A stretch of 64,000 bases of DNA from Solirubrum sp044628455 (lineage in GTDB: Bacteria; Bacteroidota; Bacteroidia; Cytophagales; Hymenobacteraceae): the NCBI RefSeq assembly GCF_044628455.1, contig NZ_JBIYZW010000001.1, positions 1,612,001-1,676,000 of the forward strand, given 5' to 3'. Positions 8,732-17,517 of this stretch are shown here, in pieces. The stretch's first letter is position 1, and every line of letters begins with the position of its first letter. The position numbers were made by a program, and so were the translations under genes. Below the pieces are notes generated by a model. It was not told the origin of the DNA and made no database searches. It saw only the letters and a list, made by a program, of their open reading frames with translations.

Positions 8732-10360
8732 TTAGTGCCCAAGCACTTCTACCTGGGGAATGTTTCGCAGCTCCAGCTCGATGCCGCGCTCCGGGGCCGT
8801 CTGGCGGAAGTTCTCAATGGCCTCCAGCACGTCGTAGTCGATCGAAACCGTGTCGGTGCCGTCGAGAATGACGTGGCTGCCGGGCTTAAACCGCTCCAGG
8901 GTGGTGGCAATAGCGGCCTTGTTCAGGAACGATACGTGCTCGGAGAGCTTCAGGTGAATGGTGCCGCGCTCGAAGCTGGGCTCGTGGTGGAAGAAAAAGG
9001 CCGACTCGGCGTTGGCTTTCAGGATAAAGAACACGGCCAGCACCAGACCCACGCCCACGCCCTTGAGCAGGTCGGTGAACAGGATAACGCCTACCGTCAC
9101 CACGAAGGGCAGGAACTGCTCCCAGCCCAGCTTCCACTGGGTGCGGTACAGGGCCGGCTTGGTGAGCTTGTAACCCACCATCAGCAGCACGGCCGCCAGC
9201 GCCGACAAAGGAATCAGGTTCAGCACCGGGCCCAGGAACAACACCGCCAGCAGCAGCAGAATGCCGTGCCAGAAGGCCGACAGCTTGGTTTGGGCGCCTG
9301 AGTTGATGTTGGCCGACGAACGCACGATTACGGCCGTCACCGGCAGGCCGCCCAGCAGACCCGACACCATGTTACCCGCGCCCTGGGCCAGCAGTTCGCG
9401 ATTGGGCGGCGTATTGCGCTTGTGCGGGTCGAGCTTATCTACAGCCTCCACGCTCAGCAGCGACTCCAGCGAGGCCACAATGGCGATGGTCAAGGCCAGC
9501 AGGTACACTTTGGACGAAGCCAGCACCGACCAGTCGGGGAAGGTGAGCAAGCCCAGTACATCCTGCATGCTGCTGATGGTGGGCAGGTTAACCAAATGCG
9601 TGTTGGCCACTACCCACTCGGGCTTCACGCTGCGGAACAGCAGGTTGAGCAGGATGGCTACCACCACCACAATCAGGGCGCCGGGAATGAGCTTCAGTAC
9701 GCGGTTGCGTTGAATAAACTTCCGCTCCCACAGCAGCAGAATCAGCAGCGACACCACCCCAATAGCCAGGGCCCCGGGCAAGAGCTGGGTGAAGGCATAA
9801 CCGATTTCGGAGAAGGTATTGCGGCCGTCGGCCTGGAAGAAGTTCAGGTCTTCAAAGAAGTCGGAGTCGCCGCCCAGGAAGTGCGGAATCTGCTTCAGAA
9901 TCAGGATCAGGCCGATGGCGGCCAGCATGCCCCGGATAACCGAGGTGGGAAAATACATGCCGATGACGCCAGCTTTAAGCGCGCCCATGGCCATCTGCAG
10001 CAGGCCGGCCAGCACCACGGCTACCAAGAAGCCCTGGTAGGTGCCCATCGAGCTGATACCGCCGAGCACGATGGTGGTCAGGCCGGCGGCGGGGCCGCTC
10101 ACGCTCAGCGACGAGCCGCTGAGCATGCTCACGACCAGGCCACCCACGATGCCGGCAATCAGACCCGACAGCAAGGGCGCCCCCGAGGCCAGAGAAATGC
10201 CCAGGCACAGCGGCAGAGCCACCAGAAATACGACCAAACCGGCCGGCAAATCCTTGGACAGCGAGTCGCGGTACGAAATCTTGGAAGGTTGCAGAGGCGC
10301 GGCAGCGACCTTGGGCTTCACCGGCGGCTCGGGCGTCGACACAACAGAGTTATTAGACAT
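8732..10360 (-). CDS. SulP family anion (bicarbonate-type) transporter
   Basis: A 542-residue inner-membrane permease. After about 30 variable residues comes SYRDSLSKDLPAGLVVFLVA, the standard entry into the SulP membrane domain. Many hydrophobic helices follow to about residue 445, including the family stretch LASGAPLLSGLIAGIVGG. The C-terminus, from about residue 460, is a short STAS domain ending in LDGTDTVSIDYDVLEAI. SulP proteins carry sulfate, bicarbonate or dicarboxylates. The neighbouring carbonic anhydrase makes bicarbonate the best guess. Four in-phase repeats about 100 bases upstream of its start suggest control by the adjacent two-component system. Confidence 0.9.
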   Translation of the reverse strand: MSNNSVVSTPEPPVKPKVAAAPLQPSKISYRDSLSKDLPAGLVVFLVALPLCLGISLASGAPLLSGLIAGIVGGLVVSMLSGSSLSVSGPAAGLTTIVLGGISSMGTYQGFLVAVVLAGLLQMAMGALKAGVIGMYFPTSVIRGMLAAIGLILILKQIPHFLGGDSDFFEDLNFFQADGRNTFSEIGYAFTQLLPGALAIGVVSLLILLLWERKFIQRNRVLKLIPGALIVVVVAILLNLLFRSVKPEWVVANTHLVNLPTISSMQDVLGLLTFPDWSVLASSKVYLLALTIAIVASLESLLSVEAVDKLDPHKRNTPPNRELLAQGAGNMVSGLLGGLPVTAVIVRSSANINSGAQTKLSAFWHGILLLLAVLFLGPVLNLIPLSALAAVLLMVGYKLTKPALYRTQWKLGWEQFLPFVVTVGVILFTDLLKGVGVGLVLAVFFILKANAESAFFFHHEPSFERGTIHLKLSEHVSFLNKAAIATTLERFKPGSHVILDGTDTVSIDYDVLEAIENFRQTAPERGIELELRNIPQVEVLGH

Positions 10361-10458
10361 AGGGCTTGCTTGGGGTAGAATGAACCGCGAACCGGACCCT
10401 AGCCATGATCAGCTTGAGCCCACGCAGGGATACTACGGCGCAAAGCTCCGTCCGTGGC

Positions 10459-10498
10459 CTTAAGAGGGGGTTAAAAGCGCATTAAAAGCGGGTTAAAA
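10459..10498 (-). promoter_or_regulatory. Tandem 11-bp repeats, candidate OmpR/PmrA-type operator
   Basis: Read on the minus strand there are three 7-mers, TTTTAAC (10498-10492), TTTTAAT (10487-10481) and TTTTAAC (10476-10470). A fourth, weaker copy in the same phase is TCTTAAG (10465-10459). All are separated by exactly 4 bases, giving an 11-bp period. OmpR/PhoB-family regulators, PmrA among them, bind direct repeats with this period. The site lies between the stop of the sensor kinase gene and the start of sulP, and a matching OmpR-family regulator is encoded nearby. Binding is inferred. Confidence 0.6.
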
Positions 10499-10504
10499 CG
10501 ACTT

Positions 10505-11890
10505 TCAGGCCTGCCGGGGCAGTTCCAGCATCACCTGGGTGCCCTGCCCCAGCTGGCTGCTCACGTGCACGGCTCCGCCGTGCAGCTCCATAATCTTGTT
10601 AGTCAGCGGCAAGCCGATGCCGTGCCCGGGCACCCCCCGGGCATTGTCGGCCCGGAAGAAGGGCACGAACACCTGCAGGCGGTCGGCCTCGGCCATGCCC
10701 ACACCCCAGTCGCTGACGACCAGCCGTAACCGGCGCGCGTCGGCGCTCAAACTGGCCAGCACCGGGCGCGGGGCGCCGCGGGAAAACTTGCAGGCATTTT
10801 CGAGCACGTTGAGCATGGCCACCAACAGCAGCGGCTCGTTGCCCTCGACCACCGGATCCAAGTCGGGGGGCAGCTGGAAATCGAGGTCGATGCGGTAGGT
10901 GGGGTGACGGCGGCGCACCTCGTCGTGGGCCTGCAGCAGCAGCTCGTCGAAGCGCAGGCGGGTGAGGGGCACCTGCGAGGGGTCGTCGGAGGCGCGGGCA
11001 ATCTGCAGCAGGCCGTTGGTGAGGTCCTTCAGCAGGCGGGCCGCGTCGAGGGTGCTTTGCATCACGTGGCGATACTCCTCGGCTTCGCGGGGCTGCAACA
11101 GGGCTACCTCCAGCTCGCCAATGAGCACGGTGAGCGGGGTGCGCAGCTCATGGGAGGCGTCGCGCACAAACGTGCGCTGCCCCACGAAAGCCGTTTCCAG
11201 CCGGTCGAGCAAGCGGTTGAACGTCATGGCCAGCTGCGACACTTCGTCGTGGCCGTCGGCGCGGGAAAGGCGCCGGTGCAGGTCGGAGGCCGAAATGCGG
11301 CTGACCTCGCGCACAATCTGGCGCATGGGCCGCAGAACCTGGTCGGCAAACACCCAGCCTCCCACGCCCGCCAGCACCAATGAAGTGAGCAGGCCCAGCA
11401 GCAGAATGCCCCGCAGCGTGCCCAGCATCTGCCGGCTGTCGGTATCCACCGACCACGCCGCTACCAGGAAAGTGCCCCGGCCCGGCACGGTATAGCGCAG
11501 CCCCACGGTGTAGGCCCAGTCGCCCTGCTCGCTCACCAGCAGCTCTTCCTGGCGCCCGAACCAGTCGGCCGGCACGCGGCGGGCAGTGGAGAGGCCTTCC
11601 CGGAACACCACCTTGCCCTGCGCGTCGTAGATGCGCACTTCTTCGTCGGGCAGGGTGCGGTAGAACTGTCGCAGGTAGCGTTGGTAGGTGCTGCGGTGCC
11701 GCTCGTCAGAGCGCGGATGCCCCGCATCGAAGTACACGTGCGCCACCACCAGCGCCCGGTTACGCAGACTGCGCTCGAACACCTCACCGCGGGAGCGGGC
11801 CGTGAAAAAATAAATCAGCAGCGAAAACAGCAGCAGAGTAATGGCCACGATGGCCGCGAACTGCAGCGCCAGCCGAAGGCGAATAGACAT
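10505..11890 (-). CDS. Two-component sensor histidine kinase
   Basis: A 461-residue membrane sensor kinase. The first transmembrane helix spans about residues 8-30, a periplasmic sensor part about 31-158 and the second helix about 160-182. Then come a HAMP linker (DQVLRPMRQIV to about 232) and a HisKA domain with phospho-acceptor His247 in FVRDASHELRTPL. The HATPase domain has NVLENACKFS (N box), SDWGVGM (G1) and GHGIGLPLT (G2). Its expected partner is the OmpR-type regulator at 13287-13967, also on the minus strand, but a GT61 gene on the other strand lies between them. The stop is seven bases from the repeat array in front of sulP. Confidence 0.93.
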   Translation of the reverse strand: MSIRLRLALQFAAIVAITLLLFSLLIYFFTARSRGEVFERSLRNRALVVAHVYFDAGHPRSDERHRSTYQRYLRQFYRTLPDEEVRIYDAQGKVVFREGLSTARRVPADWFGRQEELLVSEQGDWAYTVGLRYTVPGRGTFLVAAWSVDTDSRQMLGTLRGILLLGLLTSLVLAGVGGWVFADQVLRPMRQIVREVSRISASDLHRRLSRADGHDEVSQLAMTFNRLLDRLETAFVGQRTFVRDASHELRTPLTVLIGELEVALLQPREAEEYRHVMQSTLDAARLLKDLTNGLLQIARASDDPSQVPLTRLRFDELLLQAHDEVRRRHPTYRIDLDFQLPPDLDPVVEGNEPLLLVAMLNVLENACKFSRGAPRPVLASLSADARRLRLVVSDWGVGMAEADRLQVFVPFFRADNARGVPGHGIGLPLTNKIMELHGGAVHVSSQLGQGTQVMLELPRQA

Positions 11891-12128
11891 GCAACGGGCA
11901 GTTTGGAAGGGCAGGTGAACTGCCCACAGGGCAGCCGCTGGTCAACCGACCGCAGGCCGGCAAAGTTGGGGAATTGCGGTTGCTGTTTGCTTCAGGGACT
12001 TGGGCGGCACCTACCACCAATACATAAACCATATTATTTTTTGATATTATACTATTTATAACATTCCTTGTGCCTGCTCACTCCGCCACGGAGCAGCAGC
12101 TTTCTTTAACCCGCTCACTGTCCCGTCC

Positions 12129-13304
12129 ATGAACATCAAGGAACTTGCCGGGGAAACCCGCGAGCTGCTAAAAACGGCGGCGCTGGCGGCCTCGGCCCGG
12201 GTGTGGCGGGCGCCGCTCAGCCAGCCGGCCAGCTTCGAGCGGCTGCGCCGCCACCTGGTGTACGAGCGCCCCCACCCACCCGTAGCCCTCCCCTACCAGC
12301 CAGCCGCCAACTGCGGCGACCTGGCCCACGCCGCCGAAACCCGAACTTTTGTCCCCGATTGCGTGTGGGAGCTGGCCGTCGGGCAGGCCGACATCCGGAG
12401 CCTAGGCGTGTGCCGGGCCGGTGGGCTGATCATCAACGGCAAGTGGCTGCCCGACCTGGACTTTTCGGCCACGGCCGGCCTGCTCGACTTGCCCCTGAAG
12501 CCCCGGCGGCAGCACTACCCGCTGGTGGTGGCGCCCTGGCCGCACCTGTGGGCCAGCTTCTACGACTACGTCACCTTTGTGGTAGCCAAGCTGTGCCGCA
12601 TCGAGCAGGTGTACGGCCCCGAAATCTGGCTGCGGGCCAAGGTGTGCTACCCACTGCTGCACACCGGCTTCGAGCGGGACTTTTTGCGGAAGCTGGGCAT
12701 CCCGGCTGAAAACCTGATTGACACGGCCCCGCTGTGGAACACGGCCCTGAGCGCCGACCGGGTAATTGTGGCCAACAGCCAGCCCAGCTGGTCGTCGAGT
12801 GCGGGCGATTTGGCGCTGCTGCGGCAACGGTTCCGGTTGCCGGAAATGGCCGCGGGCGCGGGGCGCCGCATTTACCTTGAGCGCCGGGGCCGCCGCCGGG
12901 TGCTCAACGAGGCACCGGTGTACGAGTTGCTGCGGGCCCACGATTTCGAGATTCTCGAGGACCGGGCCTACAGCATCGATGAGCAGATTGCGTTGTTTCA
13001 GCAGGCCGGCGTGGTAGTGGCGCCCCACGGCGCGGGCCTCACCAACCTGCTCTGGTGCGAGCCGGGCACGCGGGTGCTGGAGTTCTTCTACAACGGCTAC
13101 GCGCCGAACTATTACCATTACCTGACCACGGCCCTGCAGCTGGACTACCATTTCCTGGTCGACTACAGCGCCGGCCCGGCCGGCAACCACTGGACCAACA
13201 TGAGCCACGACATGCTGGTAGACGTGCCCGCGCTGGAGCGGCAGCTGCAACGCCTGCTGGTCGGCTCGCCTCCGCCCGAACGGGCCTCAGTCGCCCTCCT
13301 TTAG
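12129..13304 (+). CDS. GT61 family glycosyltransferase
   Basis: A 391-residue protein of the DUF563/glycosyltransferase 61 type. Key visible motifs are VVVAPWPHLWASFYDYV (substrate region), LERRGRRRVLNE and the conserved VVAPHGAGLTNLLWCEPGTRVLEFF near residues 295-320. No signal peptide or membrane segment is evident, as is usual for EPS-locus members of this family. The gene is on the plus strand, alone between two minus-strand two-component genes, and its 3' end overlaps that of the response regulator gene by 18 bases. It probably adds a sugar to the polysaccharide made by the locus that starts 1 kb downstream. Donor and acceptor cannot be read from the sequence. Confidence 0.85.
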   Translation: MNIKELAGETRELLKTAALAASARVWRAPLSQPASFERLRRHLVYERPHPPVALPYQPAANCGDLAHAAETRTFVPDCVWELAVGQADIRSLGVCRAGGLIINGKWLPDLDFSATAGLLDLPLKPRRQHYPLVVAPWPHLWASFYDYVTFVVAKLCRIEQVYGPEIWLRAKVCYPLLHTGFERDFLRKLGIPAENLIDTAPLWNTALSADRVIVANSQPSWSSSAGDLALLRQRFRLPEMAAGAGRRIYLERRGRRRVLNEAPVYELLRAHDFEILEDRAYSIDEQIALFQQAGVVVAPHGAGLTNLLWCEPGTRVLEFFYNGYAPNYYHYLTTALQLDYHFLVDYSAGPAGNHWTNMSHDMLVDVPALERQLQRLLVGSPPPERASVALL

Positions 13305-13967
13305 CACGTAGCCCATGCCCACCAGGGTGTGAATAAGCTTGGGGGTGAAGTCCTTATCGATTTTCTTGCGCAGGAAGTTGATGTACACGTCGATGACGTT
13401 GGAGCCGGTGTCGAAGGACGTTTCCCAGACGTGCTCCAGAATATCGACCCGCGACACTACCCGCCCCTGGTTGCGCAGCAGGTAGTGCAGCAGGGCAAAC
13501 TCGCGGGCGGTGAGCTGCACCGGCTGCCCGGCCCGGGTAACCATTTTGCTGATGGGGTCGAGGGCCAGATCGGCCAGCCGCAGCACGGGCAGCTGGGCCG
13601 GGGCCTCCTGCCGACGGCGCACCAGCGCCCGGATGCGGGCCAGCAGCTCCTGAAAGGCAAAGGGCTTGACCAGGTAGTCATCGGCGCCGGCGTCGAGGCC
13701 GCGGATCTTGTCGTCGGTTTCGCCCAGGGCCGTGAGCATCAGGATGGGCACCCGGGTGTCGTGGTTGCGCACTTCGCGGCACACTTCCAGGCCCGAGAGG
13801 CCCGGCAGCAGCTGGTCGAGGATGATCAGGTCGTAAGGATTGGCCAGCGCCAGCCGCAGCCCCAGCAGCCCGTCGGAAGCAATGTCCACGTTGTGCGTCT
13901 GCTCGGTCAGGCCCTTCTGCAGAAAGGCCGCCACTTTGGGTTCGTCTTCAACGAGCAAAATCTTCAT
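13287..13967 (-). CDS. OmpR-family response regulator
   Basis: The ATG at 13967 opens MKILLVEDEPKVAAF, the standard receiver start; an upstream ATG at 14048 would add 27 Pro-rich residues unlike the family. The receiver domain shows Glu7/Asp8, phospho-acceptor Asp51 in LIILDQLLPG and the conserved Lys in LVKPFAFQEL. The C-terminal winged helix includes LTAREFALLHYLLRNQG and VIDVYINFLRKKID. It very likely pairs with the kinase at 10505-11890. A tandem-repeat site near sulP (10459-10498) has the geometry bound by this family. No copy of the repeats was seen upstream of the regulator gene itself. Confidence 0.93.
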   Translation of the reverse strand: MKILLVEDEPKVAAFLQKGLTEQTHNVDIASDGLLGLRLALANPYDLIILDQLLPGLSGLEVCREVRNHDTRVPILMLTALGETDDKIRGLDAGADDYLVKPFAFQELLARIRALVRRRQEAPAQLPVLRLADLALDPISKMVTRAGQPVQLTAREFALLHYLLRNQGRVVSRVDILEHVWETSFDTGSNVIDVYINFLRKKIDKDFTPKLIHTLVGMGYVLKEGD

Positions 13968-14101
13968 AAGCTGGCACGGTTGGGGCCCCGAAATTACGGG
14001 AGTAGGATTGGGAGGACGCCTTTGGACCGGGCGGCACGGGTTGGCCAAAGTCTGGAAACAAAAATGATTACAAGTTTTTATCAGAATAATTTAAAATTAG
14101 C

Positions 14102-14132
14102 TTGACATTTAGGCCCAAGTCCTATAGGTTTA
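14102..14132 (+). promoter_or_regulatory. Candidate Bacteroidota promoter for the exopolysaccharide operon
   Basis: A -33 element TTG (14102-14104) is followed after 20 bases by TAGGTTTA (14125-14132), which matches seven of eight positions of the TAnnTTTG -7 element. The surrounding 120 bases are strikingly AT-rich. The predicted transcript would have a leader of about 110 bases before the Wza-like gene at 14251. Confidence 0.45.
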
Positions 14133-14250
14133 GAGAAAAATTCTATCGGGTTGTTTACCCCGGTTTTTTCTTTCGTTGACTTGTTTGCAGTAGGCTTCGC
14201 CACAAGCTCTGCCGGCCGGTCGTCTTGGTTTCCGCATTATCTCCACCGCC

Positions 14251-15027
14251 ATGATGCTTCTGCGCCAATGTTTCCACTTGCTGCTGGCAGGTGTGCTGCT
14301 GAGCGGCTGCATAGCGCAGCGCCGGCTGCCCTACCTGCAAGGCACCGAGTACTCCACCCGAGCTACCGTCGCCGTGGCCAATGCTCCCCAAGCCTACAAG
14401 CTCCAGCCCAACGATGTGCTGTCGGTGCGGGTGCAGAGCGCCCAGCCCACGCTGAACGACATCTTTAACGTGACGGACTCGCGCGCCATGTTCGGGGGCG
14501 ACCCGGGTACCATGTTTCTGGCCGGCTACAACATCGACGCCAGCGGGCAGGTCAACCTGCCCACCGTCGGGAAAGTGCAGCTGGCCGGGCTCACCGTGGA
14601 CGAGGCCCAGAAAATGGTGCAGCAGCAGGTCAACCGCTTCGTGCGCGACGCCAACGTGCTGGTCAAGCTCATCTCCTTCAAAATCACGATCCTGGGGGAG
14701 GTGCGCACGCCCGGCCGCTACTTCGTGCACAACGGCCAGGCCACCGTGCTCGAAGCCCTGGGCCTGGCCGGCGACCTGACCGAGTTTGGCAACCGCCAGA
14801 ACGTGAAGCTGATCCGCCAAACGCCCCAGGGCTCGGAAGTAGTGCTGCTCGATTTGACCAGCCCCGCGCTGCTGAGTTCGCCCAACTACTACCTGCTACC
14901 CAACGACGCGCTCTACGTGGAACCCCTGCGGGCCCGCACCGTGCGGGCCAACGTGGCCAACCTGGGACTGGTGTTTGCCGGGGTTTCGGCCGCGGTGCTG
15001 GTAATGAATTACCTGAAGCTGTTTTAG
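14251..15027 (+). CDS. Wza-like polysaccharide export lipoprotein
   Basis: Outer-membrane export channel component of a Wza/Wzc-type capsule or EPS machine. Residues 1-19 are a lipoprotein signal ending GVLLSGC. The PES domain follows with YKLQPNDVLSVRV, and the SLBB part contains GQVNLPTVGKVQLAGLTV and ITILGEVRTPGRYFV. A hydrophobic segment near the C-terminus (LGLVFAGVSAAVLVMNYL) is typical of Bacteroidota members. The 258-residue length is also usual for this phylum and shorter than E. coli Wza. It is the first gene of a plus-strand run, 67 bases ahead of the Wzc-like kinase. Confidence 0.93.
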   Translation: MMLLRQCFHLLLAGVLLSGCIAQRRLPYLQGTEYSTRATVAVANAPQAYKLQPNDVLSVRVQSAQPTLNDIFNVTDSRAMFGGDPGTMFLAGYNIDASGQVNLPTVGKVQLAGLTVDEAQKMVQQQVNRFVRDANVLVKLISFKITILGEVRTPGRYFVHNGQATVLEALGLAGDLTEFGNRQNVKLIRQTPQGSEVVLLDLTSPALLSSPNYYLLPNDALYVEPLRARTVRANVANLGLVFAGVSAAVLVMNYLKLF

Positions 15028-15094
15028 CCGCCTCGGTGCGGCCCTGTCGTTGCGGGCCCGGTTGCGCGCCCCTTTCGCCTTAACTCCTACCGGC

Positions 15095-17470
15095 ATGGAA
15101 AACCGCCCTACCGCCTCCGACGAAATTGATCTTCACCTGCTGTTCTTCAAGCTGCGGGCCCGCTGGCCCCTGTTTGTCATCGGGCTGGTGCTGGCTTTCG
15201 GCGGGGCCCTGCTTTACCTGAAGGTGAAGCCGCCCGTGTACGCTTTCCGCGCCACCATGCTGCTGGGCAACCAGAGCAGCGGCTCGAAGCGCGCCCAGGA
15301 GCTGCTCAATCTGCTCGAAGTCAAAGACAAGGGCATCAAAATGGAGGACGAAATCGGCCTCATCAGCTCGGCCGGCATGGTGCGCCAGGCCCTGCAGCGG
15401 CTGCCGGGCTTCATGGTCAGCTACTACGCCACGCCCGACAACTGGCTGAACCAGCTCCGCGACCTGCAGGTGCGCGAGCGACCGGCCGGCGCCATGCCCT
15501 TCCGCGTGGTGCCTGACCCGGCGGCCCTCCAGCTCAGCGGCACGCGCATCTCGGTGGAAGTGCTGCCCGACGGCCGCTACCGCCTGCGCGCCAAGGCCGA
15601 CAAGGCCGAGCTGAGCAGCCTGCCCACCGGCGAGCTGGTGCGCGAGGTGCTCGGGGTGGAGCTGGATGAAGTAGTAAAGGCCGGCCAGCTCCTGCGCACG
15701 CCGCTGCTGAGCGTCACGCTGCAGCCCGAGCCCGGGGTGCCGGCGGGCCAGGAGCGCTACAGCTTTCAGCTCAACGACCTGAGCAGCCTGGCAGGTCACT
15801 ACGGCGGCGCCCTGATGGTACGCGCTGCCGACCACGAGTCCCGCATCATCGAGCTTAGCACCAAGGGCACCGTGCCGGCCAAGGAGCAGCAGTTTCTCGA
15901 TACGCTCATGAGCGTGTTCATTGCCGCCGATCTGCGCGAGAAAAACCTTACCGGCCAGAAAACCGTGGCCTTCCTCGACGGGGAAATCAACAAGCTCAAC
16001 CGCTCCCGCCAGCAGTCGGCCTCGGCGCTCAGCTCGTTCCGGGCCGAGCGCGGCGTGGTCGACGTGGGGGCGCAGTCGTCCTCCAGCATCTCGCAGCTCT
16101 CGAACCTGGAAGTGGAGCGCAGCCGGCTCAGCTCGCAGCGCAAGCACTACGAGAACCTGCTCTACACCGTGCGCAACAACCGCGACATGTCGGCCCTTTC
16201 CTCGTCGGGCGTCAACGACCAAGTGCTCAGCAGCCTGATTCTGCAGCTGGCCGATTTGTCGAACCAGAAGGCCGGGCTGGTGGTCAATGCCAGCGACCGG
16301 AACCCGCTGGTAACCGTGCTCGAGGAGCGCATCCGCACCATCAAAGGCTCGCTGGAGCAGAACCTGACGAGCATGATCCGCTCGATGGACTACCAGCTCG
16401 GCGACCTGAACAGCCAGATCGGGCGTATTCGCGGCGACATGAGCCGCATGCCCGACAACGAGCGGCAGCTGGCCGTGCTCAAAAACCAGTCGGACTTCAA
16501 CGACAAGAACTACAATTTCCTGATTGAGAAGCGCGCCGAAGCGGCCATTGCCCTGGCCACCAACGCCACCGACAAGCGCATCATCGACCGGGCCGCCATG
16601 TGGGGCGCGGGTCCCTCGGAGCCCAAGCCCATGTTTGTGGCGCTGATGGCGCTGCTGGCCGGTCTGTTCGGGCCGCTGGGCCTGGCTTTCCTGCTGGAGA
16701 AAGTCAACCAGCGCATTCAGGGCCGCGAAGACCTGGTGCGCCTGACCAACATCCCGATTCTGGGGGTAGTGGCCCACGGCACCGCCGCCGACCAGGACCA
16801 GATGCTGACCAACCCCAAGGGGCCCATTGCCGAGTCGTTCCGCTCCATCCGGGTGAACCTGCAGTACATGTCGGCCGGCCTCGACAAGAAGGTGCTGGGC
16901 GTCACCTCGTCGGTACCGGGCGAGGGCAAAACCTTCTGTACCGTGAACCTGGCCGTGGAGCTGGCCCACTCGGGCCGCCGCGTGGCCCTGATCGAAACCG
17001 ACCTGCGCCGCCCCACCATGGCCCGCTACTTCCGCCACGATGCCGAAGCGCCCGGGCTGGCCAACTACCTGGCCGGACTCAACAGTCTGGAAGAATGCCT
17101 GCGCCCCAGCGGCGTCAAGCGCCTCGACGTGATTTGCTGTGGCGAAGTGCCCCCCAACCCCATCGAGCTGCTGGAGTCGCCGCGCATGGGCGCGCTCATT
17201 GAGCGGCTGCGCGACGAGTACGACTACGTGATGCTCGACACGCCGCCGGTGGGCTACGTCTCGGAGTACTTCGTGCTGCTGCGCCACCTCGACGCCAACG
17301 TGTACGTGGTGCGCCAGAACTACACCGACCGCGCGCTGGTGAACCAGATCGACGAGCTGCACCGCGACGAGAAAATCAAGCACGTCTACCTCATCATCAA
17401 CGACGTGCACTTCACCAAAACCTACGAGTACCGCTACAAGCAGAAAGCCTACGCCTACGGCTACAGTTAG
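15095..17470 (+). CDS. Wzc-like polysaccharide co-polymerase and tyrosine autokinase
   Basis: A 791-residue inner-membrane protein controlling chain length and export. The ATG at 15095 (MENRPTAS) is preferred to an upstream one at 15050. The first transmembrane helix is about residues 28-48 and the Wzz domain follows. A large periplasmic coiled-coil region runs from about 280 to 480 and the second helix is about 510-530. The cytoplasmic BY-kinase has Walker A VPGEGKTFCT, Walker A' ALIETDLRRP and Walker B YDYVMLDTPPVG. The tail, YEYRYKQKAYAYGYS, contains six tyrosines, as expected for autophosphorylation. No Wzb-type phosphatase gene is seen in the window. Confidence 0.93.
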   Translation: MENRPTASDEIDLHLLFFKLRARWPLFVIGLVLAFGGALLYLKVKPPVYAFRATMLLGNQSSGSKRAQELLNLLEVKDKGIKMEDEIGLISSAGMVRQALQRLPGFMVSYYATPDNWLNQLRDLQVRERPAGAMPFRVVPDPAALQLSGTRISVEVLPDGRYRLRAKADKAELSSLPTGELVREVLGVELDEVVKAGQLLRTPLLSVTLQPEPGVPAGQERYSFQLNDLSSLAGHYGGALMVRAADHESRIIELSTKGTVPAKEQQFLDTLMSVFIAADLREKNLTGQKTVAFLDGEINKLNRSRQQSASALSSFRAERGVVDVGAQSSSSISQLSNLEVERSRLSSQRKHYENLLYTVRNNRDMSALSSSGVNDQVLSSLILQLADLSNQKAGLVVNASDRNPLVTVLEERIRTIKGSLEQNLTSMIRSMDYQLGDLNSQIGRIRGDMSRMPDNERQLAVLKNQSDFNDKNYNFLIEKRAEAAIALATNATDKRIIDRAAMWGAGPSEPKPMFVALMALLAGLFGPLGLAFLLEKVNQRIQGREDLVRLTNIPILGVVAHGTAADQDQMLTNPKGPIAESFRSIRVNLQYMSAGLDKKVLGVTSSVPGEGKTFCTVNLAVELAHSGRRVALIETDLRRPTMARYFRHDAEAPGLANYLAGLNSLEECLRPSGVKRLDVICCGEVPPNPIELLESPRMGALIERLRDEYDYVMLDTPPVGYVSEYFVLLRHLDANVYVVRQNYTDRALVNQIDELHRDEKIKHVYLIINDVHFTKTYEYRYKQKAYAYGYS

Positions 17471-17517
17471 CCCCGGCCCGCCTTGCTTCTCCTCCACCTC
17501 CGCGCCCCCCGTCCAGC

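Noticed and set aside
15080..17497. An 805-codon open frame antisense to the Wzc-like gene
   Set aside because: Long antisense frames are expected in GC-rich codon usage. The translation is His/Gln/Val-rich without any recognised motif, while the sense strand is a clear Wzc.
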